From positions 1 through 64,000 of the forward strand of contig NZ_JAUHJR010000001.1 in assembly GCF_030412915.1 (NCBI RefSeq): a DNA stretch of 64,000 bases. The letters are read 5' to 3'. Below are positions 1-8,523 of the stretch, piece by piece. This stretch comes from Nocardioides abyssi. Lineage in GTDB: Bacteria; Actinomycetota; Actinomycetes; Propionibacteriales; Nocardioidaceae. A program made the translations under genes and the position numbers. Position 1 is the first letter of the stretch. The number at the start of each line of letters is the position of its first letter. The notes below the pieces were generated by a model. The model searched no databases and was not told the DNA's origin. It saw only the letters and a list, made by a program, of their open reading frames with translations.

Positions 1-753
1 GGCCTCGACGCTGGCCAGCGCCATCCGCTTGGTCGTCCAGCGGTCGCGCAGGTCGGCGGCCGACGAGCGCTGCTGGGTGATCGAGCTGCCGTCGTGGCGG
101 ATCCGCCAGTGGTAGACCACCTCCGGCAGCACCCCGAACCGCCGCGCGCGCAGGAACGCCTCCGTCGTCGTCGGCTGGTCCTCGTAGCGCACGCCTTCCG
201 GCCACGACAGCCCCGCGCCCTCCCAGAAGTCGCGGCGGAACAGCTTGTTCCAGGCGAACACGTCGCCGAGCACCTCCGGGTGCTCCTCGATGCCGAACGC
301 GCCCGCCCGCGCGTGCAGCCGGCGCATCCACGGCGGCTCGGCCAGCCCGCCGTCCTCCCACCGCGCCACGGACCCGGTGACGAAGTCGGCGGCGTGGGCC
401 TCCAGCCGACGGGCCATCAGCTCGTACGCCGCCGGGGGGACGACGTCGTCGGAGTCCGTGAACGCCACCAGGTCGCCCGTCACGTGCCGCAGGCCCTCGT
501 TGCGCGCCGCGCCCAGGCCTCGGTTGGTCGTGTGGACGACCCGCACCCGCGGGTCGCGGGCGGCGTACTCGTCCGCGATGGCGCCGGAGGCGTCCGGCGA
601 CCCGTCGTCGACGACGACCACCTCGAGGTCGACCCGGCGGGAGGCCTGGGCGAGCACGCTGTCGAGGCACGCGGGGAGGTAGCGCTCCACGTCGTAGACC
701 GGCACCACGACGCTCACCCGGGTCCGGCGCCGGGCCCACGGTCGCAGCTGCAT
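1..753 (-). CDS. Glycosyltransferase family 2, C-terminus missing
   Basis: The protein starts at ATG 753 and reads leftward off the window, so only the first 251 residues are present. They form a GT-A nucleotide-sugar transferase domain: a VVVPVYD strand at residues 15-21, DDGSPD at 49-54 and the metal-binding DSDD at 100-103. The family transfers a sugar from an activated donor to a glycan or lipid acceptor on the cytoplasmic side. Acceptor and donor cannot be told. It is divergent from the sulfotransferase-like gene at 788, with only 34 bp between the two start codons. Family assignment is firm; substrate unknown. Confidence 0.9.
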   Translation of the reverse strand, partial: MQLRPWARRRTRVSVVVPVYDVERYLPACLDSVLAQASRRVDLEVVVVDDGSPDASGAIADEYAARDPRVRVVHTTNRGLGAARNEGLRHVTGDLVAFTDSDDVVPPAAYELMARRLEAHAADFVTGSVARWEDGGLAEPPWMRRLHARAGAFGIEEHPEVLGDVFAWNKLFRRDFWEGAGLSWPEGVRYEDQPTTTEAFLRARRFGVLPEVVYHWRIRHDGSSITQQRSSAADLRDRWTTKRMALASVEA

Positions 754-759
754 GGCCCG

Positions 760-779
760 ACAGTAGTGAGCGATAGGCT
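760..779. promoter_or_regulatory. Divergent -10 elements in a 34-bp intergenic gap
   Basis: On the minus strand TACTGT (760-765) ends 6 nt before the ATG of the glycosyltransferase. On the plus strand TAGGCT (774-779) ends 8 nt before the GTG at 788. Both fit -10 hexamers of leaderless transcripts. Any -35 contact would lie inside the opposite gene's first codons. No convincing -35 is visible. Confidence 0.55.
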
Positions 780-787
780 CCCGGGTC

Positions 788-1948
788 GTGAGTGCCCCCG
801 ACGCCGTCCCCTCCGCGCAGCAGCCTGCGGACCCGTCCGCCGTCGACCCCGCCGACTACCCCCGCAAGGTGCTCTTCGTCGCCGGCGCGGGGCGCAGCGG
901 CACCAGCACGATGGCCGGTCTGATGCAGATCCTCGGCCTGCACGTGCCGCAGCCGGAGGTCGTCGCCGACGAGACCAACCCGAAGGGCTTCGGCGAGCCG
1001 GCCTGGGCCGTCGAGCACCACGACCGCCTCCTGAAGGAGGCCGGCGTGCAGGTCAGCGACTCGCGCCCCGAGGCGTGGTTCGAGACCGGCCGGGTCTCCA
1101 CGCGGGAGAAGGAGCGGATCACCACCGCCGACTGGCTCGAGTCGCACTTCGCGGTGAGCAGCGAGCTCGTCGTCAAGGACCCGCGCCTGGCGTGGTTCCT
1201 CTCGCTGTGGCGCGTCGCCGCCGTCCGCACCGGCGCCACCCCCGTCTTCGCCACGATGCTCCGCCCGCCGGCCGAGGTCGTCGGCAGCAAGCAGACCTAC
1301 TACAAGAACCGCCTCGGCTCGGCCCACCTCGCGGCGTCCTGGCTCAACATGCTGCTGCACACCGAGCGCGCCACCCGCGGCTCCTTCGAGGGCGGCGACG
1401 GCAGCGCGCGGGTCTTCGTGCGGTACGCCGACCTCCTCGACGACTGGACCCGGACCTGCATGCACGCCGGGGAGACCCTCGGCCTGCAGCACGTGCTCCA
1501 CGCGCGCTCGGAGCAGATCCGCGACGGTCACCGCTTCGTCGACCCCTCCCTGCGCCGGGTCACCCAGTCGCTGGAGGACCTCGGCCTCCCCAAGCGGCTC
1601 CACGACCTGACCGCCGACACCTGGTCGGAGCTCAACAAGCTCGCCGAGCCCGGCGGCGACACCCCCGACGTCCACGCCGCCCTGGACCAGCTGCGCGAGG
1701 CGTACGTCGAGCTCTACGAGGAGTCCGAGGCCATCTCGCGCTCCTCGGTCGTCGCTGCCGAGCAGCGAGTGCGGCGCGAGCTCAAGGGCCGCGGCCCGGC
1801 TGCCGGTCGCCCCGGGCCCGCTGCGGGCGCACCGGCTCCGGCCGCCGGCGGCGACCTGGCCGACAAGATCCCGCACGGGCTGCGCGCCGCGATCCCGCCG
1901 TCGGTGCGCCGCGGCCTGCGCAAGGCCGTCGGCAAGACCCGCCCGTGA
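788..1948 (+). CDS. Sulfotransferase family protein
   Basis: This 386-residue protein has an N-terminal P-loop-like PAPS-binding motif, GAGRSGTST at residues 33-41, after the VLFVAG strand. That is the signature of actinobacterial sulfotransferase-family proteins, which move sulfate from PAPS to hydroxyl groups of glycans or lipids. The last 70 or so residues are Pro/Ala/Gly-rich and probably disordered, ending in a basic stretch. The GTG start at 788 sits 8 nt after a -10-like hexamer. The stop overlaps the GTG of the next glycosyltransferase by 4 bp, so the two are co-transcribed and perhaps act on the same surface glycan. Substrate is not deducible. Confidence 0.82.
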   Translation: MSAPDAVPSAQQPADPSAVDPADYPRKVLFVAGAGRSGTSTMAGLMQILGLHVPQPEVVADETNPKGFGEPAWAVEHHDRLLKEAGVQVSDSRPEAWFETGRVSTREKERITTADWLESHFAVSSELVVKDPRLAWFLSLWRVAAVRTGATPVFATMLRPPAEVVGSKQTYYKNRLGSAHLAASWLNMLLHTERATRGSFEGGDGSARVFVRYADLLDDWTRTCMHAGETLGLQHVLHARSEQIRDGHRFVDPSLRRVTQSLEDLGLPKRLHDLTADTWSELNKLAEPGGDTPDVHAALDQLREAYVELYEESEAISRSSVVAAEQRVRRELKGRGPAAGRPGPAAGAPAPAAGGDLADKIPHGLRAAIPPSVRRGLRKAVGKTRP

Positions 1949-2871
1949 CCGCGCACCTCGGCCGCACCGGGCTGACCAACCTCGAGGGCCACACCGACTA
2001 CGACATCACCTGGCCGTGGGCGCGGCCCGAGGGGCTGCGGCCCGGCACCACCGCGGTGCTCCGGGTCAAGGACGAGGCCCCGTCGCTGCCGTTCGTGCTG
2101 CCGCCGCTGCTGCGCGCCTGCGACCACGTGCTCGTCGTCGACAACGGCTCGACCGACGGCACCCCCGACGTCGTCCGCGAGACCGCCGAGCGGCACGGAC
2201 GCGCCGACAAGCTGACGCTCACGTCGTACCCCTTCGCCGTCGCCCGCGCCGGCGCCGAGCACCTCGCCGTGCACGAGCTGTCGGTGCACTCGCTGTCGTA
2301 CTTCTACAACTGGTGCTTCGCGCAGGTCGGCACCCGCTACTCGTGGAAGTGGGACGGCGACATGGTGCTGACCACCGAGGGCGAGGCGTCGATCGCCGAC
2401 CTCGGCTGGCAGGTCGGCGAGGTGCAGACGATCGTGCGGGTGCCGCGGCACCCGCTGTTCCTCGCCTCGGACTCCCTCGGCTACCTCGACCTCGGGCTGC
2501 GCAACGCCGAGGAGTGGGGCTTCCCGATCGGGCCGGACTTCGTCTACACCAAGGCCTTCGAGTGGGAGATCCGCACGACGCCCGAGGACGTGCGGTCGAT
2601 CGGCCTGCCGTTCGGGCTGTGCGTGGAGCTGAAGTACCTCGACGGCGACGAGTTCGCCCACTGGACCGACCCCGCGTCGTTCGCCACCTCATGGCGCAAC
2701 AAGCGCAAGCGGCGTGAGTGGGAGGTCTTCAACGCCCTGCGGGACGGCACCGTCCCCGCCGGCGTCGTCCGCATCGAGGCCCCCGCCGGCACCCACATCG
2801 TCGACCACGTCACCCACGACTGGCTGCCCCGCGCCCCCCGCCCGCTCGACGTGGGCCCCCAGCGCCGCTGA
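1945..2871 (+). CDS. Glycosyltransferase (GT-A fold)
   Basis: A 308-residue protein whose start GTG overlaps the stop of the sulfotransferase-like gene (GTGA). DNGSTDGTPD at residues 66-75 and a DxD in KWDGDM (135-140) mark a GT-A glycosyltransferase related to family 2. The reading frame stays open far upstream, to 94, but the upstream part is the shadow of the sulfotransferase-like gene; the overlap and the onset of the fold at residue 35 fix the start. It probably works with its partner in modifying a cell-surface glycan; this is inference from the operon. It is followed by a repeat-rich spacer rather than by another gene. Confidence 0.85.
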   Translation: MTAHLGRTGLTNLEGHTDYDITWPWARPEGLRPGTTAVLRVKDEAPSLPFVLPPLLRACDHVLVVDNGSTDGTPDVVRETAERHGRADKLTLTSYPFAVARAGAEHLAVHELSVHSLSYFYNWCFAQVGTRYSWKWDGDMVLTTEGEASIADLGWQVGEVQTIVRVPRHPLFLASDSLGYLDLGLRNAEEWGFPIGPDFVYTKAFEWEIRTTPEDVRSIGLPFGLCVELKYLDGDEFAHWTDPASFATSWRNKRKRREWEVFNALRDGTVPAGVVRIEAPAGTHIVDHVTHDWLPRAPRPLDVGPQRR

Positions 2872-2876
2872 TCGTC

Positions 2877-3102
2877 CCGCTGGTCGACGCGGTTGGTTGA
2901 GAAGGGCGCGCCAGCCGGTGGGTTGAGGAGGGCGCGCAGCGCCCGTCTCGAAACCGAGCGTCGACGAGCGCCCCCGCTGGTCGAGCAGCGAGCGCCAGCC
3001 GGTGGGTTGAGGAGGGCGCGCAGCCCCCGTCTCGAAACCGAGCGTCGACGAGACCCGCCCCCGCTGGTCGAGCAGCGAGCCCTGGCGAGCGTCGACGAGA
3101 CC
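2877..3102 (+). repeat. Array of A- and B-type dispersed intergenic repeats
   Basis: Two full copies of element A (GGTTGAGGA...TCTCGAAACC, 35 bp) lie at 2921-2955 and 3005-3039, each followed directly by the tail of element B (GAGCGTCGACGAG...). B copies (CGCTGGTCGAGCAGCGAGC...GTCGACGAGACC) start at 2975 and at 3062-3102, and a degraded A start lies at 2894. The same elements recur near 15.7, 33.1 and 62.7-63.1 kb, always between genes. No coding function is supported. Confidence 0.85.
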
Positions 3103-3146
3103 CCGTGAGCCGACCACGGCCTGTGCCCCTCGCGGCTGGCCGCGGG

Positions 3147-3318
3147 GCGTGGGTACGCCGGGTGCGGGGTCGGGGCCTGCGGCTCCCGCCGGCCGGGCAG
3201 GCCCGGTCTACCAGGCCTGCGCTCGTTTCTCGCTCCGGCCCCGCCAGACCCATCCACGACCGGGCCTGCCCGCCCGTCGTCCGCCTCCGGCCCGACCCGC
3301 GCGGCGTACCCGAACCGC
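3147..3318. repeat. Long imperfect inverted repeat
   Basis: GGGCAGGCCCGGTC at 3195-3208 pairs perfectly with 3258-3271. The complementarity continues outward with interruptions, for example GGGTACGCCG near 3150 with CGGCGTACCC near 3304. This gives arms of about 60 bp around a loop of about 49 nt. It lies between repeat array A/B and the palindromes at 3365-3429 and shows no coding signal. Confidence 0.65.
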
Positions 3319-3364
3319 TCCGCCCCACGAGCCCCATGTAGCCCAGCAAGCCCACGGCCGACGC

Positions 3365-3412
3365 GACTCCTGCACATATCGGGGTAGATCTGCCCCGATA
3401 TGTGCAGGAGTC
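3365..3412. repeat. 48-bp near-perfect palindrome
   Basis: The 24-bp arms (left arm begins GACTCCTGCACATATCGGGG) pair with one T/G mismatch and no loop, centred between 3388 and 3389. Its 3' end overlaps the next palindrome at 3410-3429, so the two hairpins would be mutually exclusive in RNA. There is no T-tract, so a simple intrinsic terminator is not certain; a protein-binding site is the alternative. Confidence 0.9.
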
Positions 3413-3429
3413 ACCGGTTAACCGGTGAC
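3410..3429. repeat. 20-bp perfect palindrome
   Basis: GTCACCGGTTAACCGGTGAC is exactly self-complementary. Its 16-bp core CACCGGTYAACCGGTG is shared with a second site at 12712-12731 downstream of clpC. Such even-length perfect palindromes are typical of operators or of mobile palindromic repeats; which applies here is unknown. Confidence 0.9.
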
Positions 3430-3676
3430 CCCGACACCCGGCAGCACCCGCCGAGACCCGGCCGCGCCCGATGAGGCCCAGGTCACGTGGGCCAACCGTT
3501 CTCCCGGACGACGGGACGGGCGTACCGTTGCGAGCGCTGGACCCGCCCGATCGGGGGTACAGCACGGCACCACTCCATCGAGGACACGAGCACACCGTCC
3601 GGTACCCACACCGGCCCACGGACCCGAGAACCGGGCGAGCGGGTGGTCGGAGGGACTGGAACGAAAGGTTCGAACC
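3430..3676. other. Non-coding leader before the DUF2520 gene
   Basis: These 247 bp hold no supportable gene. The frame of the downstream protein stays open back to 3425, but the extra residues are basic, Pro-rich and unlike the family. The stretch ends with the ribosome binding site AAAGG at 3664-3668, 8 nt before the ATG at 3677. The promoter of the cofactor operon should lie here, but I could not identify a convincing -10/-35 pair. Confidence 0.5.
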
Positions 3677-4606
3677 ATGACGCACCGACCCCTCGGGGTG
3701 GGCGTCGTCGGCGCTGGTCGCGTCGGCGCCGTCCTCGCCGCCGCCCTGGGCGCCGCCGGCCACCACGTGGTCGCCGCCGCCGGCGAGTCCGACGCCTCCC
3801 GTGCGCGGATCGCCGCGCTGCTGCCGGGCGTGCCGAACGAGAAGCCGACGACCGTCGCGCGTGGCTGCGACGTGCTGCTGCTGACCGTGCCGGACGACAT
3901 GCTCGGCAACGTCGTCTCGATGCTCGCCGCGAGCGGCGCGATCCGCGCGGGCCAGCTCGTCGTGCACACCTCCGGCCGCCACGGCCTGGCCGTGCTGGAG
4001 CCGGCCCGCGAGGTGGGGGCACGGGTGGTCGCGATGCACCCGGCGATGACCTTCACCGGCACCGCGATCGACCTCGAGCGGCTCGGCGGCTGCGTCTTCG
4101 GCCTGACCGCGGGCCCCGACGAGCGGGCCGACGCGGAGGCGCTCGTCGCCGACCTGGGCGGCCGGCCGATGTGGGTGCCGGAGGAGATGCGCACGCTCTA
4201 CCACGCCGGTCTCGCCCACGGCGCCAACCACCTGGTCACGCTGGTGACCGAGGCGATGGAGATGCTCGCCGCGGCCGGCGCCGACGACCCGTCCGGCACG
4301 CTGCGCCCGCTGCTCACCGCCGCGCTCGACAACGCGCTGGCCCACGGCGACGCGGCGCTCACCGGCCCGATCGTCCGCGGGGACGCAGGCACCGTCGAGG
4401 CCCACCTCGAGGACCTGCTCGCCAACGCCCCGCAGACGCTGCCGTCGTACGTCGCCATGGCCCGCGCCACGCTCGACCGGGCCGTCACCGACGGCCGGCT
4501 GCTGCCGATCCGCGCGCTGAAGATCCACGACCTGCTCGCCCGGGCGAGCGTGGCCGCGGCGGCGGCCGCCGGCCCGACCACGACCCGGGTGACCCACCTG
4601 TCATGA
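3677..4606 (+). CDS. Rossmann-like and DUF2520 domain protein
   Basis: A 309-residue protein with an N-terminal NAD(P)-type Rossmann fold (GAGRVGAV at residues 13-20) and a C-terminal DUF2520 helical domain with a conserved HPAMTFTG stretch. It resembles ketopantoate reductase and pyrroline-5-carboxylate reductase in architecture. Homologues regularly sit just upstream of panC in actinobacteria, so a ketopantoate-related redox step is plausible but unproven. The ATG at 3677 was chosen for its ribosome binding site and because the Rossmann strand begins at once. Its stop overlaps the panC start (ATGA), so it heads the pantothenate/NAD operon. Confidence 0.85.
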   Translation: MTHRPLGVGVVGAGRVGAVLAAALGAAGHHVVAAAGESDASRARIAALLPGVPNEKPTTVARGCDVLLLTVPDDMLGNVVSMLAASGAIRAGQLVVHTSGRHGLAVLEPAREVGARVVAMHPAMTFTGTAIDLERLGGCVFGLTAGPDERADAEALVADLGGRPMWVPEEMRTLYHAGLAHGANHLVTLVTEAMEMLAAAGADDPSGTLRPLLTAALDNALAHGDAALTGPIVRGDAGTVEAHLEDLLANAPQTLPSYVAMARATLDRAVTDGRLLPIRALKIHDLLARASVAAAAAAGPTTTRVTHLS

Positions 4607-5505
4607 GCGACCGTCCCGTCCTCGCGCCGACGCGCGAGGAGCTCTCGACCCTGCTCGCCGACGCCCGCCGGGCGGGCCGCCCGGTCGGCCTGGTGCCGAC
4701 GATGGGTGCCCTGCACGAGGGCCACGCCGCCCTGATGAGGGAGGCCCGTGCCCGCGTCGGCGACGGCCCCGTCGTGGTCTCGGTCTTCGTCAACCCGCTG
4801 CAGTTCGGCGCCGGCGAGGACCTCGACCGCTACCCGCGCACCCTCGACGCCGACCTCGAGGTCTGCGCCCGCGAGGGCGTCGACGTGGTCTTCGCGCCGA
4901 GCGTCGACGAGGTCTACCCGGGCGGGGACCCGCAGGTCACCGTGGAGCCCGGCCCGCTGGCGTCGGTGCTGGAGGGGCGCAGCCGCCCCGGTCACTTCCG
5001 CGGCGTGCTCACCGTGGTCGCCAAGCTGTTCGGCCTGGTCCGCCCCGACGTCGCGGTCTTCGGTCAGAAGGACTACCAGCAGCTGGCGCTCATCCGCCGG
5101 ATGGCCGCCGACCTGTGCCTCGCCGTCGACGTCGTCGGCGCGGAGACGGTCCGCGAGGCGGGCGGCCTCGCGCTGTCGAGCCGCAACCGGTACCTCGACG
5201 AGGAGCAGCGCACCGAGGCGCTCGCGCTGAGCAGGGCCCTGTACGCCGCGCAGGAGGCCGCGGCGTACGGCCTCGCGCCCGCGCTGGACGCCGCCCGCGC
5301 CGAGCTGCGCGCGGCCAAGGCCGTCGACCTGGACTACCTCGAGGTCACCACCCCCGACCTCGAGCCGCTGCCCGACCCGGTCCCGCCGGGGACCGAGGCC
5401 CGCGTGCTCGTCGCGGCCCGGGTCGGCAGCACCCGCCTCATCGACAACATGGCGCTCCGGATCGGGGCCGCCACCGACGACCGAGACCAGCAGGGAGAGC
5501 GCTGA
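4603..5505 (+). CDS. panC: Pantothenate synthetase
   Basis: Joins pantoate and beta-alanine using ATP to give pantothenate, the CoA precursor, in the cytoplasm. The 300 residues carry the nucleotidyltransferase motifs of the family: MGALHEGH (34-41, the HIGH-like motif), [14 protein letters not shown] (154-160) and the KMSKS-like LSSRN (191-195). Length is normal. It overlaps the upstream gene by 4 bp and panD by 1 bp (TGATG), so it is translationally coupled to the enzyme that makes its beta-alanine substrate. Confidence 0.97.
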   Translation: MSDRPVLAPTREELSTLLADARRAGRPVGLVPTMGALHEGHAALMREARARVGDGPVVVSVFVNPLQFGAGEDLDRYPRTLDADLEVCAREGVDVVFAPSVDEVYPGGDPQVTVEPGPLASVLEGRSRPGHFRGVLTVVAKLFGLVRPDVAVFGQKDYQQLALIRRMAADLCLAVDVVGAETVREAGGLALSSRNRYLDEEQRTEALALSRALYAAQEAAAYGLAPALDAARAELRAAKAVDLDYLEVTTPDLEPLPDPVPPGTEARVLVAARVGSTRLIDNMALRIGAATDDRDQQGER

Positions 5506-5924
5506 TGCTCCGCACGATGATGACGTCCAAGATCCACCGGGCGACCGTGACCCAGGCCGACCTGCACTACGTCGGGTCGGTGACCGTCGACGAGGACCTG
5601 CTCGACGCAGCCGACCTGCTGCCCGGCGAGCTGGTGCACATCGTCGACATCACCAACGGCGCTCGGCTGGAGACCTACACGATCGCCGGCGAGCGGGGCT
5701 CCGGCGTGATCGGCATCAACGGCGCCGCGGCTCGCCTGGTGCACCCCGGCGACCTGGTGATCCTCATCGGCTACGGCCAGATGGAGACCGCCGAGGCCCG
5801 GGAGCACCAGCCGCACGTGGTCTTCGTCGACGCCGACAACAAGATCCTCGCCACCGGCCTCGACCCGGCCGAGACCTTCGGCGGCGACGGACTGGTCCGC
5901 GGCGACGCCACCGCGGCTCGCTAG
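5505..5924 (+). CDS. panD: Aspartate 1-decarboxylase
   Basis: Decarboxylates aspartate to beta-alanine for PanC. The 139-residue precursor contains the self-processing site YVGS, with cleavage expected between Gly24 and Ser25 to create the pyruvoyl cofactor. NGAR and [15 protein letters not shown], which build the active site, are present. Starting at MLRTMM matches the usual actinobacterial N-terminus; a start at 5517 is possible but would shorten the first strand. The stop codon TAG at 5922 doubles as the first half of the -10 hexamer proposed for nadB. Confidence 0.97.
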   Translation: MLRTMMTSKIHRATVTQADLHYVGSVTVDEDLLDAADLLPGELVHIVDITNGARLETYTIAGERGSGVIGINGAAARLVHPGDLVILIGYGQMETAEAREHQPHVVFVDADNKILATGLDPAETFGGDGLVRGDATAAR

Positions 5925-5927
5925 CCT
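5922..5927 (+). promoter_or_regulatory. -10 element of nadB overlapping the panD stop
   Basis: TAGCCT ends 7 nt before the nadB ATG, and its TAG is the panD stop codon. It suggests that nadB-nadC-coaX also has a leaderless internal promoter, besides read-through from panCD. Confidence 0.5.
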
Positions 5928-5934
5928 TCGCCCC

Positions 5935-7620
5935 ATGGCCGGCCCCTCCACCGCCCCGCCGGCACGCCGCCTCCCGGCGAGGCTGTCCGCCCCCGAGCCC
6001 GGGTGGACCACCGACGCCGACGTCGTCGTCATCGGCTCCGGCATCGCCGGGCTGACCGCTGCGCTGCGGCTGCGCCAGCACGTGGAGAAGGTGCTGGTCG
6101 TCACCAAGGACGTGCTGGCCGCCGGGTCGACCCAGTGGGCGCAGGGCGGGATCGCGGCCGCGCTCGGCGAGGGCGACACCCCCGAGCAGCACGAGGTCGA
6201 CACGCTGGTCGCCGGCGCGGGCGCCTGCGACCTCGACGCGGTGCGGGTGCTGGTGGGGGAGGGGCCCGAGGCGGTCCACGAGCTGATCGCGCTGGGCGCC
6301 CGCTTCGACGTCGATGCCTCGGGGCTGCTCGCGCTCACCCGCGAGGGCGGCCATCTGCGTGACCGCATTGCGCACGCCGGCGGCGACGCCACCGGTGCGG
6401 AGATCCAGCGGGCGCTCATCGCGGCGGTCGAGGCGGCGACCGACATCGAGGTCGTGCCGCACGCGCTCGCCGTCGACCTGCTGCTCGCCGACGACGGCGG
6501 TGTCGCCGGCGTGACCCTGCACGTGATGGGGGAGGGCGAGCGCGACGGGATCGGCGCGGTCCGCTGCCGCGCGGTCGTGCTGGCCAGCGGCGGCCTGGGG
6601 CAGGTCTTCTCCCAGACCACCAACCCTGCCGTGTCCACCGGCGACGGCATGGCGCTGGCCCTGCGCGCGGGCGCGACTCTGCGCGACCTGGAGTTCGTGC
6701 AGTTCCACCCCACCGTGATGTACCTCGGCCCGGACTCCCGCGGGCAGCAGCCGCTCATCTCCGAGGCGGTGCGCGGCGAGGGCGCCGTGCTCGTCGACGA
6801 CGAGGGCCGCCGGATCATGGAGGGCGTCCACGCGCTCGCCGACCTGGCCCCGCGCGACGTGGTGGCCAAGGCGATCACGCGGCGGATGCACGAGACCGGC
6901 CGGCCGCACGTGTGGCTCGACGCCCGCCACCTCGGCGCGGACTTCTGGGAGCGGCGGTTCCCCACCATCCTCGCGACCGCCCGCAGCCACGGCGTCGACC
7001 CGGTGATCGAGCCGATCCCGGTCGCGCCGGCCTGCCACTACGCCTCGGGCGGGGTCCGCACCGACCTGTGGGGCCGCACCGACGTGCCGGGGCTGTACGC
7101 CACCGGCGAGGTCGCCTGCTCCGGCGTCCACGGCGCCAACCGGCTGGCGTCCAACTCCCTGCTCGAGGGCCTCGTCTTCTCCCGCCGCATCGCCACGGTC
7201 CTGCCCGGGGAGCTGCGGCCCTGGGCCGAGCCCGCGGCCGACCCCCGGGCCGCCGGCCTCGTGGCCGGCTCGGTGCGCCGGCAGCTGCAGGAGGTGATGA
7301 CCGGCCGCGTCGGCGTGCTCCGCTCCGCCGCCGGTCTCGACCAGGCGGCCACCGAGCTCGACGCGCTCGCCGGCACCTCCTCGCCGACCGTCGACCTCGA
7401 CGCCTGGGAGACCACCAACCTGCTCACCATCGCCGCGGCGCTCACCGACGCCGCCGCGCTGCGCGAGGAGACCCGCGGGTCGCACTGGCGCGAGGACCAT
7501 CCCGAGCGCGACGACGCCCGCTGGGCCGGCCACTTCGACGTCCGCCTCGACCCCGCGACGGCGACCACCACGCTCGCCTTCGACCCCGCCCCCGCGACCG
7601 ATGGAGGCCTCGGCCGATGA
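5935..7620 (+). CDS. nadB: L-aspartate oxidase
   Basis: FAD enzyme that oxidises aspartate to iminoaspartate, the first step of de novo NAD synthesis. The dinucleotide-binding GSGIAGL lies at residues 34-40 after an about 30-residue leader. SGGLGQVF, the HPT stretch and the C-terminal flavin contact GANRLASNSLLEGLVFSRR are all present. At 561 residues it is of typical length. It follows panD by 10 bp and overlaps nadC by 4 bp (ATGA). No nadA is visible nearby, so quinolinate synthase must be encoded elsewhere; elsewhere in actinobacteria nadA often precedes nadB. Confidence 0.96.
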   Translation: MAGPSTAPPARRLPARLSAPEPGWTTDADVVVIGSGIAGLTAALRLRQHVEKVLVVTKDVLAAGSTQWAQGGIAAALGEGDTPEQHEVDTLVAGAGACDLDAVRVLVGEGPEAVHELIALGARFDVDASGLLALTREGGHLRDRIAHAGGDATGAEIQRALIAAVEAATDIEVVPHALAVDLLLADDGGVAGVTLHVMGEGERDGIGAVRCRAVVLASGGLGQVFSQTTNPAVSTGDGMALALRAGATLRDLEFVQFHPTVMYLGPDSRGQQPLISEAVRGEGAVLVDDEGRRIMEGVHALADLAPRDVVAKAITRRMHETGRPHVWLDARHLGADFWERRFPTILATARSHGVDPVIEPIPVAPACHYASGGVRTDLWGRTDVPGLYATGEVACSGVHGANRLASNSLLEGLVFSRRIATVLPGELRPWAEPAADPRAAGLVAGSVRRQLQEVMTGRVGVLRSAAGLDQAATELDALAGTSSPTVDLDAWETTNLLTIAAALTDAAALREETRGSHWREDHPERDDARWAGHFDVRLDPATATTTLAFDPAPATDGGLGR

Positions 7621-8519
7621 TCACCCCCACGGCGTACGACGCCCTGCCCGTCGACCTGCTCGCCGAGCTCGAGGCCGCCGGGCTCGACCCGCGCGCGGTC
7701 CACGCGCACGTGCTGCAAGCGCTCGCCGAGGACGTCCCGACCGAGGACGTCACCAGCGTCGCGACGATCGCCGCCGACGCCCGCGCCGTCGGGGACTTCG
7801 GGGCCCGCGAGGCCGGCACCGTCGCCGGGCTCGGCATCGCCGCGCTCGTCTTCCACGCGGTGCTCGGCGACGCGGTCGAGGTGACCGACCGGCTGCCCGA
7901 CGGCACCCGCGTGCGCCCCGGGGACGTCGTCATGCGGGTCGCCGGACCGGCGCGCGGGCTGCTGACGGCCGAGCGCACCGCCCTCAACTACGCCAGCCAC
8001 CTCTCCGGCGTCGCCACCGCCACCGCGGCCTGGGTCGACGCGCTCGAGGGGACCGGCGCCCAGGTGCTCGACACCCGCAAGACCCTGCCGACCTACCGCG
8101 CGCTGCAGAAGTACGCCGTGCGGTGCGGCGGCGGGCTGAACCACCGCACCAGCCTCTCGGACCGCGCGATGGTCAAGGACAACCACGTGGTGGCCGCCGG
8201 CGGCGTCGTGCCGGCCTACCGCGCCGTCCGCGCGGCGTACCCCGACCTCCGGGTGGAGGTCGAGGTCACCGACCTCGACCAGCTGCGCGAGCTGCTCGAC
8301 GCCGGCTGCGAGGAGGTCCTGCTCGACAACATGCCGACGGAGACGATGGCCGAGGCCGTGGCGATCACCGCCGGCCGGGCGCGGCTCGAGGCCTCCGGCG
8401 GCCTGACCTTCGACCGCGCCCGCGAGGTCGCGGCCACCGGCGTCGACTACATCTCGGTCGGCGCGCTCACCCACTCCGTCGACGTCTTCGACCTCGGCCT
8501 GGACCTCCACGAGGAGTGA
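7617..8519 (+). CDS. nadC: Nicotinate-nucleotide pyrophosphorylase
   Basis: Quinolinate phosphoribosyltransferase: makes nicotinate mononucleotide from quinolinate and PRPP. The 300 residues show the type II PRTase barrel motifs DTRKTLPTYR (152-161), GGGLNHR (171-177) and KDNH (187-190), plus ASGG and the GVDYISVGALTHS phosphate-binding loop near the C-terminus. Coupled to nadB by a 4-bp overlap and followed 5 bp later by coaX, which places NAD and CoA synthesis in one transcript. Confidence 0.97.
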   Translation: MITPTAYDALPVDLLAELEAAGLDPRAVHAHVLQALAEDVPTEDVTSVATIAADARAVGDFGAREAGTVAGLGIAALVFHAVLGDAVEVTDRLPDGTRVRPGDVVMRVAGPARGLLTAERTALNYASHLSGVATATAAWVDALEGTGAQVLDTRKTLPTYRALQKYAVRCGGGLNHRTSLSDRAMVKDNHVVAAGGVVPAYRAVRAAYPDLRVEVEVTDLDQLRELLDAGCEEVLLDNMPTETMAEAVAITAGRARLEASGGLTFDRAREVAATGVDYISVGALTHSVDVFDLGLDLHEE

Positions 8520-8523
8520 GGAC

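Noticed and set aside
94-1944. Open frame continuing far upstream of the glycosyltransferase at 1945
   Set aside because: High GC keeps the frame open; the protein is Arg/Pro-rich and lies across the divergent glycosyltransferase and the sulfotransferase-like gene.
2877-3102. CRISPR array
   Set aside because: The repeats are of two kinds, irregularly spaced and partly fused, without constant-length unique spacers; no cas genes.
3425-3676. Upstream extension of the DUF2520 protein
   Set aside because: The extra 84 residues are unlike the family, and the ribosome binding site precedes the ATG at 3677.
2810-4597. 595-residue minus-strand frame
   Set aside because: It is the antisense shadow of the repeat spacer and the DUF2520 gene; low-complexity Arg/Gly/Val composition with no recognisable domain.
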